The notes under the pieces: generated by a model
Database searches by the model: none
The model's input: only the letters and a program-made list of their open reading frames with translations
What the model was told of the DNA's origin: nothing
Source of the DNA: Octadecabacter sp.
GTDB lineage: Bacteria > Pseudomonadota > Alphaproteobacteria > Rhodobacterales > Rhodobacteraceae
NCBI GenBank assembly: GCA_018500065.2
Contig: JAHBAO020000353.1
Location: 1 to 5,093 of the forward strand
Direction: 5' to 3'
DNA: 5,093 nt
Part shown: in pieces, positions 1 to 5,093 of the stretch
Position numbering within the stretch: the stretch's first letter is position 1
Layout: each line of letters opens with the position of its first letter
Made by a program: the position numbers and the translations under genes

Positions 1-9
1 CGTGCTCAT
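1..9 (-). CDS. Start of an unidentified gene, cut by the left edge
   Basis: Reading leftwards, an ATG at 9-7 opens the codons for Met-Ser-Thr before the window ends. It is preceded by a good Shine-Dalgarno stretch (AAAGGA, reading on the minus strand at about 17-22) at a normal distance. It would begin about 49 bp after the stop of the DMT transporter gene and on the same strand, so it could be the next gene of that transcription unit. Only three codons are visible, so no function can be given. The call rests only on the start codon, the ribosome binding site and the position. Confidence 0.45.
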
Positions 10-58
10 GTTTGGTTCCTTTGGCTTTGTTAGCGCAAACAGTTTGGTTTTGCGGCCT

Positions 59-949
59 CTATAGCGGGTCGGAGGCGGGTTGGGAAGTGCGGCGGCGGCG
101 GGCTTCACGGATCAATGTGAAACCCCCCGCGCCGATGACAATCGAAACGCCGATGAGGGTCATGGCGTCAGGGCGTTCGTGCAAGAAAACCATACCAAGA
201 CCGAGCGCAAACAGCATGCGGGTATACCTGAACATGGAAATGAACGCGGCATCGCCTTCACGGGTGGCTGCAACGATTGAGAGGTACGCGAGAAGGGCAA
301 CGACGATACAGCCCATAAGCGTTGCGCTGTCTTTCAGGGACATTGCTGTCAGGGTGTCCCCATTGATCCAGCACAACGCCAAACCAGCGGGAATAAGCAG
401 CAAGAACGCGTGCAGCGACAAATGTGCGCCAGAAACCTGAACCTTGATCGAACGCGTTGCCAGATCACGCCCCGCGAGGCCGATCATGCCGCCAACACCG
501 ATAAGCATGGCCGTCGAAATGCCGTCTAATCCAGGTCGAATAATCAGCAGCACACCAACGAACCCGACAAGGATCGCGGCCCAGCGCATCCAACCGACGA
601 CTTGTCCAAGAAACAACGCGCCCCCCATCGCGACCACCAAAGGGGTCGCTTGGATAATTGCCGATAACATGGTCACGTCTAAACGCATCAGCGCGGAAAT
701 AAACAGCATGGTGCCCGCGACCTCAAAAAAACCACGCACCCAGACGCGTCGGTTTAGATGTGCGGATACAAATACAGGTTGGCCTTTTGCGATAAACCAT
801 CCTGCAAACGCCAACGCAGCGCCAGCGCCAATGATGCTGATGATCTGCCCGGCGGGGATGCGTGCGCCAAGTGTTTTGATGAGAACGTCTTCAATTGCGA
901 AAGCCAACATTGAGAGCGTCATCAATGCAGCACCACGGAGGTTTTCCAT
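59..949 (-). CDS. DMT superfamily (EamA domain) inner-membrane transporter
   Basis: This 296-residue protein has the length and pattern of a drug/metabolite transporter with two EamA repeats. About ten hydrophobic segments can be seen, near residues 8-26, 34-54, 71-89, 94-115, 122-138, 146-161, 178-195, 211-229, 238-257 and 262-280. A basic tail (REARRRR, 281-287) follows and is probably cytoplasmic. Typical repeat ends are visible: VGFVGVLLIIRPG (128-140) closes the first repeat and a FLHERPD stretch (255-261) precedes the last helix of the second. The family moves small metabolites such as amino acids, nucleosides, S-adenosylmethionine or drugs, and the sequence alone does not show which. 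The ATG overlaps the stop of the upstream fur-like gene by one base (TGATG), which suggests one mRNA and coupled translation. The family call is firm; the substrate is unknown. Confidence 0.93.
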   Translation of the reverse strand: MENLRGAALMTLSMLAFAIEDVLIKTLGARIPAGQIISIIGAGAALAFAGWFIAKGQPVFVSAHLNRRVWVRGFFEVAGTMLFISALMRLDVTMLSAIIQATPLVVAMGGALFLGQVVGWMRWAAILVGFVGVLLIIRPGLDGISTAMLIGVGGMIGLAGRDLATRSIKVQVSGAHLSLHAFLLLIPAGLALCWINGDTLTAMSLKDSATLMGCIVVALLAYLSIVAATREGDAAFISMFRYTRMLFALGLGMVFLHERPDAMTLIGVSIVIGAGGFTLIREARRRRTSQPASDPL

Positions 950-1365
950 CAGGAAATATCTTTCTTAGGAACGCCGTAAAGTTCAAGGCGGTGGCCCTTG
1001 AGGTCATAGCCAAGTTTGTCAGCGATGCGTTCTTGCAGGGCTTCGATTTCTGCATCGAGAAATTCAATCACTTCACCAGATTGGAGGTCAATGAGATGGT
1101 CATGGTGTTCGCGGTCTGCCGTTTCATACCGGGCGCGCCCATCGCCAAAATCATGTTTTTCAAGGATGCCGGATTCCTCGAACAGTTTGACTGTCCGGTA
1201 GACCGTGGCCAGCGAAATGCGCGGATCAGCGACAACTGCGCGGTTATACAGTTCTTCAACGTCCGGATGGTCATCAGACGTCTCAAGAACGCGCGCAATG
1301 GTGCGGCGTTGTTCGGTCAGGCGCAGGCCAATGGCCTCGCAACGGGACAGAATGGTGTCAGTCAT
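949..1365 (-). CDS. fur: Fur-family metalloregulator (Fur/Mur type)
   Basis: This 138-residue DNA-binding repressor of metal homeostasis has an N-terminal winged helix with recognition segment SLATVYRTVKLF (51-62) and a C-terminal dimerisation/metal domain. It aligns without gaps to E. coli Fur as I recall it and keeps both metal-site sets: His33, Glu81, His88, His90 and His87, Asp89, Glu108, His125. The CxxC of structural zinc-type Fur (93 and 96) is Asp and Ser, and the tail ends before the second Cys pair. This is usual in alphaproteobacterial Fur/Mur proteins, several of which respond to manganese. It shows no haem-regulatory Cys-Pro motif, so Irr is unlikely. The frame stays open upstream to 1581, but that part overlaps the acetyltransferase gene and does not resemble the family, so the ATG at 1365 is chosen. 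Whether iron or manganese is the signal cannot be read here. Probably the first gene of an operon with the DMT transporter. Confidence 0.92.
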   Translation of the reverse strand: MTDTILSRCEAIGLRLTEQRRTIARVLETSDDHPDVEELYNRAVVADPRISLATVYRTVKLFEESGILEKHDFGDGRARYETADREHHDHLIDLQSGEVIEFLDAEIEALQERIADKLGYDLKGHRLELYGVPKKDIS

Positions 1366-1447
1366 GAAAGGTCTTCTTTTGGGTTGGCTTTTGTTACGCC
1401 ATAGCGGGGACGGGGGCCAGTGGCTACAAGGGCTGGGCGGGCTTTTC

Positions 1448-2233
1448 TTAACGGCCAGACCGAAGGCGGACCCAAGTTCCGCCAAGTTGGCGAATCTGTG
1501 CACCGGTTCCCAGCTTAAACCGCGCCAAGCCAGCACTGCGATCAGTCTCAAGCACGCCAAGATCAAAGGTCTTATGCCCAAGGGACGCCATGCGACACGC
1601 CGCTTGCCACAAAATGACGCGCGGTGCGTGCAACGCGTAGCCTGTCGGGTTTGCCCAAGCCGTTTGATAGGTGGCGGTCGCGCCGTGACGCAGGACCAAA
1701 CAGGCTGCGATCAGGTCGGTGTTCTGGTACGCTTCAAAGATGATCGCGTCGCTTGGGTTTTCTTGGGCGAAGGCGGCCAACAAACGTGCCGGATAGTTTG
1801 AAAAGCCGCGTTTTCGCGCCAGTTCATTGGAGCGCGCGAATAAATCATGTGGCCGTCCATCCCAAACGCGTTCACGCAGGGTTAAGCTTTGGGCTTCACC
1901 CTTTACCAACCGATTGCGCCATTTCCCGTGCAGTGCAGCGCGTATGTCTGCTGTCTGCAAGTCCCATTCTGCGATATGGGCAGGTGTGATGATCTGCCTA
2001 AATCCCGCCGCGCGGTACGCCTGCGGGCAGGGCGTTTCGCCGTTCAGAATGTGCACAGGCGTGCTGGCGACAGCTTCGGGTGTTGCGCGGGATGCAAATG
2101 CGATAGACCCAAGTGGGCCAAAACTGCGTCTAAGAATAACAGGCCCCGTTGACGCGACATCAGCACCGAACGCTTTAAGCGCGCGGGCAAATTGTGGTGA
2201 TTGCTGAAGCGGAACATCCAAGGCGGCAGGCAT
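1448..2233 (-). CDS. GNAT-superfamily acyltransferase, FemAB/BioF2-like
   Basis: The 261-residue soluble protein has no signal peptide or membrane segment. The C-terminal two thirds look like the FemAB-like GNAT domain (Acetyltransf_6 type). A basic KWRNRLVKGE segment (104-113) precedes a helix LFARSNELARKRGF (131-144). A core strand follows around 175-192 (IAACLVLRHG onwards), then a helix near 203-218. The closing GLARFKLGTGA (235-245) and LGGTW (250-254) are typical of the family. Such enzymes transfer acyl or aminoacyl groups, sometimes in envelope or capsule synthesis, but no substrate is indicated. The ATG at 2233 is the only ATG available before an in-frame stop. It lacks a well-placed Shine-Dalgarno: AGGTGA lies about 19 nt upstream, too far. 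The gene follows tyrS on the same strand after 147 bp and precedes fur by 82 bp. Superfamily assignment is good; function is unknown. Confidence 0.82.
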   Translation of the reverse strand: MPAALDVPLQQSPQFARALKAFGADVASTGPVILRRSFGPLGSIAFASRATPEAVASTPVHILNGETPCPQAYRAAGFRQIITPAHIAEWDLQTADIRAALHGKWRNRLVKGEAQSLTLRERVWDGRPHDLFARSNELARKRGFSNYPARLLAAFAQENPSDAIIFEAYQNTDLIAACLVLRHGATATYQTAWANPTGYALHAPRVILWQAACRMASLGHKTFDLGVLETDRSAGLARFKLGTGAQIRQLGGTWVRLRSGR

Positions 2234-2234
2234 A

Positions 2235-2277
2235 GCGCCATTAACACGATGTTCACCTAAGACATGGTTAATGGTGC
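2235..2277. repeat. Inverted repeat GTTAATGG in the acetyltransferase upstream region
   Basis: CCATTAAC (2238-2245) and GTTAATGG (2267-2274) are perfect 8-bp inverted copies separated by 21 bp. With a G-T wobble the pairing extends to 11 positions (2235-2245 with 2267-2277). One arm sits directly upstream of the acetyltransferase start codon. The other lies inside the start region of the candidate small ORF on the + strand. It could be a two-half-site operator for a dimeric regulator or an RNA hairpin in the 5' leader of the acetyltransferase mRNA. No T-tract follows, so it is not a typical terminator of tyrS. The right half (GGTGCG, 2273-2278) can alternatively pair with CGCACC (2302-2307). 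The repeat is directly visible; its role is inferred. Confidence 0.45.
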
Positions 2278-2278
2278 G

Positions 2279-2389
2279 ATGAAATCTCTACCGAATATTC
2301 CCGCACCTCGGCTGACGCGACTTTCGATAACGTTCATCGCTTTGAGTGTCGGGTTGATCGGTGGGGCGGTCTTGGCGCTGTTAACCTAG
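2279..2389 (+). CDS. Candidate small single-pass membrane protein (36 residues)
   Basis: An ATG at 2279 opens 36 codons ending with TAG at 2387-2389. An in-frame ATG at 2264 would give 41 residues, and an in-frame stop at 2258-2260 bounds both. The protein has a short proline- and arginine-containing N-terminus (PNIPAPRLTR, 5-14) and one clean hydrophobic segment from about 15 to 35, SITFIALSVGLIGG onwards. That gives a single membrane helix with a basic, probably cytoplasmic, end. It lies opposite the tyrS-acetyltransferase gap, and its last three codons overlap the tyrS stop tail to tail. No strong Shine-Dalgarno precedes either ATG, which is the main argument against it. No family is recognised. 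It may be a real short protein, or a chance open frame made hydrophobic by local base composition. Confidence 0.4.
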   Translation: MKSLPNIPAPRLTRLSITFIALSVGLIGGAVLALLT

Positions 2390-3631
2390 CTGAACAAGGG
2401 CGTGACGTTTTTTACCGGCGCTCAGCTTGATGGGCGTGCTAAGATCAGCAGTCGTGATCATAAGGCCCGCGTTTTCAAGCCCGGCGTCATTCATCTTAGC
2501 GCCGCCATCAGAAATCAGACGCTTGGCTTCCTTGCCGGACCCCGCAAGGCCGGATTTCACGATCAACTGCACGATTGAGATACCATCACCAATATCAGCC
2601 GCGTTTAGCGTCAGGGTCGGAAGGTCGTCCCCGACGCCGCCCCTTTCAAACACTTCTTTCGCAGTCTTTTCAGCGGCAAGTGCTGCGTCCTTACCGTGAA
2701 GCAGCGTGGTCACCTCATTGGCGAGAATGATTTTCGCTTCGTTGATTTCGACACCTTCCAGCGCCCCAAGGCGATCACATTCTTCAACGGAAAGCTCTGT
2801 GTACAGCTTCAGGAAACGGCCAACGTCTGCGTCCGTGGTGTTGCGCCAGAACTGCCAGAACTCGTACGAGCTGAGCATTTCATCGTTTAGCCAAATCGCA
2901 CCAGACAGGGATTTGCCCATCTTTTTGCCGTCACTGGTTGTCAACAGCGGCGATGTCAGGCCGAAAATCTGGTGATCCAACACGCGGCGCGTCAGGTCGA
3001 TACCATTCACGATATTGCCCCATTGATCCGAGCCGCCCATCTGCAACAAACAACCATAGCGCCGGTTAAGTTCAAGGAAATCATAAGCTTGTAGGATCAT
3101 GTAGTTGAATTCAAGAAAGCTCAGGCTTTGCTCGCGATCAAGACGCGACTTAACGCTTTCAAACGACAACATCCGGTTCACCGAGAAATGCTTGCCGATG
3201 TCGCGCAGGAAATCGAGGTAGTTCAACCCGTCGAGCCATTCCGCGTTGTTGATCATCTTGGCGTCCGTCGGGCCGTCGCCATAGGTCAGGTAAGCGGAAA
3301 ACACTTGCTTGATGCCTGCAATATTGTCGTCAATCTGGTCAGGCGTCAGCAGGGGCCGTTCATCTGCGCGAAAGCTCGGGTCGCCAACCTTAGTCGTGCC
3401 GCCACCCATCAAGGTGATTGGCTGGTGACCGGTCTTTTGCAGCCAACGCAGCATCATGATCTGGATCAGCGAGCCCACGTGTAGCGATTTCGCCGTCGCA
3501 TCAAAACCGATGTAGGCGGGCACAACACCCGCGGCAAACGCGTCGTCCAGACCTTGATAATCGGTGCAATCGGCTAGAAAGCCGCGTTCCATCATTACAC
3601 GGATAAAATCTGATTTCGGATGGTAGGTCAT
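2381..3631 (-). CDS. tyrS: Tyrosyl-tRNA synthetase (TyrRS, class I)
   Basis: The 416-residue cytoplasmic enzyme activates tyrosine with ATP and charges tRNA-Tyr (EC 6.1.1.1), normally as a homodimer. The Rossmann catalytic domain carries the HIGH signature as HVGS (51-54) after YIGFDATAKSL (40-50). The tyrosine-pocket stretch YMILQAYDF lies at 177-185, the QMGGSDQWGNI motif at 197-207, and the KMSKS loop as KMGKS (237-241). A C-terminal S4 RNA-binding domain follows at about 353-416. The length matches the bacterial TyrS type. The frame is open upstream to 3919, but this runs into the divergent anmK gene and is unlike the family. The ATG at 3631, with GAGG about 10 nt before it, starts a protein with a normal N-terminus. 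It diverges from anmK across 63 bp. No T-box or other leader is visible in this short gap. All key motifs are present, so the gene should be functional. Confidence 0.98.
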   Translation of the reverse strand: MTYHPKSDFIRVMMERGFLADCTDYQGLDDAFAAGVVPAYIGFDATAKSLHVGSLIQIMMLRWLQKTGHQPITLMGGGTTKVGDPSFRADERPLLTPDQIDDNIAGIKQVFSAYLTYGDGPTDAKMINNAEWLDGLNYLDFLRDIGKHFSVNRMLSFESVKSRLDREQSLSFLEFNYMILQAYDFLELNRRYGCLLQMGGSDQWGNIVNGIDLTRRVLDHQIFGLTSPLLTTSDGKKMGKSLSGAIWLNDEMLSSYEFWQFWRNTTDADVGRFLKLYTELSVEECDRLGALEGVEINEAKIILANEVTTLLHGKDAALAAEKTAKEVFERGGVGDDLPTLTLNAADIGDGISIVQLIVKSGLAGSGKEAKRLISDGGAKMNDAGLENAGLMITTADLSTPIKLSAGKKRHALVQLG

Positions 3632-3694
3632 GACTTGTCGCCTCGCGTTCTTTCGGGCCATTCTATAGGGGGCCGTTCGTCCAAGGGAAAGAGC
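3632..3694. promoter_or_regulatory. Shared divergent promoter region of tyrS and anmK
   Basis: The two genes start back to back only 63 bp apart, so both promoters must lie here or reach into the opposite coding sequence. The most promoter-like element is CTATAG (3663-3668). It is symmetrical and could serve as part of a -10 box in either direction (TATAGAAT reading towards tyrS, TATAGG reading towards anmK). No convincing -35 hexamer at 16-18 bp is visible for either. The anmK ribosome binding site, AAGGGA (3684-3689), lies at the right end. The regulatory role follows from gene arrangement; the exact elements are uncertain. Confidence 0.4.
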
Positions 3695-4789
3695 ATGTTG
3701 AAAGATCAGGTGGTGCGTGTCGTTGGGGCCATGTCGGGGACATCGCTGGACGGTGTGGATGCGGCCGAAATTATGACCGATGGGCGCGAAGTGCTGGAGT
3801 TCGGTGAAAGCGCGTTTCGGCCCTACACAGAGGCACAAGGTGCGGTGCTGCGCGGCGCTTTGGGCAAATGGCCCGAGGATGATGTGACACAAGCAGCAGA
3901 ACTGGTCGAAACAGTACATGCGCAGGTACTAAGTGGCTTTCGAGACGCGGAATTGGTTGGGTTTCACGGACAAACCTTCGCCCATGATCCCAAAGGGCGC
4001 GGGACCCATCAAGCAGGTGACGGCGCGGTATTGGCCGCGGTGTTGAACAAGCCTGTCGTCTGGGATTTTCGCAGCGCTGATGTGCAAATGGGGGGCGAGG
4101 GTGCGCCTTTGGCACCGTTTTATCACTTTGCGCTGGCAAAGAAGATGAAGGCGGACGCTCCCATCGCGATTTTGAATTTGGGGGGTGTTGGGAACCTGAC
4201 CTGGATCGACCCGCGCCTGCCATTGCCGGAAAGCGAAGGTGCGTTGCTGGCGTTTGATACAGGCCCCGCCAACGCGCCGATCAATGATGTGATGCAGTCC
4301 CGTTTCGCGCGCCCATTCGACCAAGATGGTGCGTTAGCTGCAGCGGGCACTGTCGATCACTCGGTCATCGAGACGTTTATGAAACATCCGTTTTTCTATC
4401 GGATGCCCCCCAAGTCCCTTGATCGCGATGCATTTGTCGGTCTTTCGACGGCTGTTGCAGAATTGGCAGATGAAGATGCAGTTGCCACACTTACGATGGC
4501 CTGCGCAGTATCCGTCGCGCAAGGCGCGAAAGCCTGCCCTAGTACGCCGGAACGCATACTTGTAACCGGAGGAGGGCGCCGCAATCCAACGTTGATGAAA
4601 ATGCTTGCGTCGGTATGTGATGTGCCTGTCGCCGCGATTGAAGATGCCGGATTTGACGGGGATATGCTTGAGGCTCAGGCCTTCGCGTACTTAGCTGTGC
4701 GTGTAGCAAAGGGTTTGCCAACAAGTGCGCCCGCCACCACAGGCGTTGGTGCTGCGATTGGCGGTGGAACGATTTCACGCCCCGGATAG
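3695..4789 (+). CDS. anmK: Anhydro-N-acetylmuramic acid kinase
   Basis: The 364-residue cytoplasmic enzyme hydrolyses and phosphorylates 1,6-anhydro-MurNAc with ATP to give MurNAc-6-phosphate (EC 2.7.1.170), a step of peptidoglycan recycling. Family motifs appear in order: the N-terminal phosphate-binding GAMSGTSLDG (11-20), HGQT (91-94), DFR (124-126), GGEGAPLAPF (133-142), NLGGVGN (161-167), FDTGPAN (187-193) with the Asp188 expected to be catalytic, TGGGRRNPTLM (291-301) and EAQAFAYLAVR (326-336). The length is close to the E. coli enzyme. The frame is open back to 3620, but the ATG at 3695 has AAGGGA at a proper distance and puts the SGTS motif at its usual place near the N-terminus. It is divergent from tyrS, a pairing often seen in Proteobacteria. 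No murQ or anhydro-muropeptide permease is in view. No defect is visible. Confidence 0.97.
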   Translation: MLKDQVVRVVGAMSGTSLDGVDAAEIMTDGREVLEFGESAFRPYTEAQGAVLRGALGKWPEDDVTQAAELVETVHAQVLSGFRDAELVGFHGQTFAHDPKGRGTHQAGDGAVLAAVLNKPVVWDFRSADVQMGGEGAPLAPFYHFALAKKMKADAPIAILNLGGVGNLTWIDPRLPLPESEGALLAFDTGPANAPINDVMQSRFARPFDQDGALAAAGTVDHSVIETFMKHPFFYRMPPKSLDRDAFVGLSTAVAELADEDAVATLTMACAVSVAQGAKACPSTPERILVTGGGRRNPTLMKMLASVCDVPVAAIEDAGFDGDMLEAQAFAYLAVRVAKGLPTSAPATTGVGAAIGGGTISRPG

Positions 4790-4815
4790 CGGTGCGCAAC
4801 CGGTTTATATTGCAA

Positions 4816-5004
4816 TAGGTATTTTTGAACAAAAGAAGCGAAAGCAAGAAACGATTAACCTTAACGCGCTACCGTGTTGTGGCGGTACAGGCTGAGGAGC
4901 CGATGGCCGTAACGGAAGAAGCCCCTGCACGCTAAGGCGCTTGGCGACCCACTGGCGCGCAGGGCACTTCGTCACTTTTCGCTTCTTTTGTTCTTAAGTA
5001 CCTA
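4816..5004. repeat. Long inverted-repeat element filling the anmK downstream gap (MITE-like or structured RNA)
   Basis: The left arm at 4827-4843 (GAACAAAAGAAGCGAAA) is the exact reverse complement of 4977-4993. Outside these 17 bp the match resumes: TT (4823-4824 against 4996-4997) and TAGGTA (4816-4821) against TACCTA (4999-5004). Thus 25 of 28 arm positions pair. The arms are AT-rich and enclose 133 bp of GC-rich sequence containing smaller inverted repeats: TACCG/CGGTA (4870-4874, 4883-4887), GGCT/AGCC (4890-4893, 4898-4901) and CCCTGC/GCAGGG (4923-4928, 4959-4964). TA lies at each outer end, as expected for a TA-targeting (Tc1/IS630-type) miniature element, but symmetry alone would give the same. 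No transposase is present. A folded RNA of about 190 nt is the alternative; it matches no RNA family I recognise (no SRP, tmRNA or RNase P signatures). The structure is certain and its nature is inferred. Confidence 0.7.
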
Positions 5005-5019
5005 AGTCCATCGTTTCCG

Positions 5020-5093
5020 TTAAGCGGTCAGGTGAATGTTGAAGCGCGCCCGTATCGTCGCGTCCAGTTCCGCGTCAAATCGAGCGGCTGAGC
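5020..5093 (-). CDS. C-terminal end of an unidentified gene, cut by the right edge
   Basis: On the minus strand an open frame enters from the right edge and ends at the TAA at 5022-5020. The visible 23 residues read SAARFDAELDATIRARFN followed by IHLTA. They form an amphipathic, charged stretch with codon use like the neighbouring genes, whereas the other two minus frames are short of plausible sequence and stop. It would converge with anmK, with the inverted-repeat element between the two ends. I do not recognise the protein, and 23 residues do not allow a family call. Confidence 0.6.
   Translation of the reverse strand, partial: SAARFDAELDATIRARFNIHLTA

Noticed and set aside
33..55. CGCAAA/TTTGCG stem (34-39 with 49-54) as a terminator after the DMT gene
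   Set aside because: The stem is only 6 bp and no T-tract follows on the minus strand; the next gene probably starts within 50 bp.
1366..1447. Fur/Mur operator or clear promoter before fur
   Set aside because: No Fur or Mur box was seen. The best pair, TTGTAG and TATGGC, is spaced about 20 bp apart, too far to call.
1366..1581. N-terminal extension of the Fur-like protein to an ATG at 1581 (72 extra residues)
   Set aside because: It overlaps the acetyltransferase gene, is unlike any Fur N-terminus, and the ATG at 1365 gives a family-length protein aligned from residue 1.
3620..3694. Upstream ATG for anmK at 3620
   Set aside because: It lies inside the tyrS start region. The ATG at 3695 has a ribosome binding site and places the SGTS motif at its usual distance.
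3632..3919. N-terminal extension of TyrS to an ATG at 3919 (96 extra residues)
   Set aside because: It runs antisense through the start of anmK and has no resemblance to TyrS; the ATG at 3631 gives the normal length.
4790..4815. Intrinsic terminator directly after anmK
   Set aside because: Only short pairings such as the AACCGGTT palindrome and GCAA/TTGC are present, with no GC-rich stem plus T-run.
4827..4850. LexA box (GAAC-N7-GAAC type) in the left repeat arm
   Set aside because: After GAAC and seven bases the sequence is GCGA, so the second half-site is missing.
4827..4998. Long inverted repeat as 6S, SRP, tmRNA or RNase P RNA
   Set aside because: The fold is multibranched, not 6S-like, and the conserved sequence blocks of SRP, tmRNA and RNase P RNA are absent.

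Overview
The window looks like an ordinary chromosomal stretch of an alphaproteobacterium, most likely Rhodobacterales (Roseobacter group). The basis is its moderately GC-rich codon use, a Fur-family regulator of the alphaproteobacterial type without structural zinc cysteines, and the general look of the TyrS, AnmK and DMT proteins. This placement is by recognition, not by a database search.

Layout from left to right. The left 2.2 kb is transcribed leftwards: a FemAB-like GNAT acetyltransferase (1448-2233), then after 82 bp a Fur/Mur-type metalloregulator (949-1365), then a DMT/EamA transporter (59-949) whose start codon overlaps the regulator's stop (TGATG), then the first codons of another gene leaving the window (1-9). 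Positions 2234-2380 separate the acetyltransferase from tyrS. They hold a perfect 8-bp inverted repeat (GTTAATGG type) and, on the + strand, a candidate 36-41 residue single-pass membrane protein whose last codons overlap the end of tyrS. Tyrosyl-tRNA synthetase (tyrS, 2381-3631, minus) and anhydro-N-acetylmuramic acid kinase (anmK, 3695-4789, plus) are complete and diverge from a shared region of about 63 bp.

The gap from 4790 to 5019 lies between the converging ends of anmK and a gene cut by the right edge (5020-5093, minus; 23 C-terminal residues, not recognised). Almost all of this gap is filled by one symmetrical structure at 4816-5004. Its long AT-rich inverted-repeat arms share 17 perfect bases and match at 25 of 28 or more positions overall, and they flank about 130 bp of GC-rich sequence with smaller hairpins. 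I read it as a probable MITE-like or dispersed intergenic repeat, with a structured RNA as the alternative. It is the most unusual item here.

How the genes relate: tyrS charges tRNA-Tyr for translation, and anmK recycles cell-wall anhydro-sugar. The pair is often neighbouring in Proteobacteria but has no direct biochemical link. The regulator and DMT exporter are probably co-transcribed and translationally coupled. The window shows no defence system, phage gene, CRISPR array, rRNA or tRNA.
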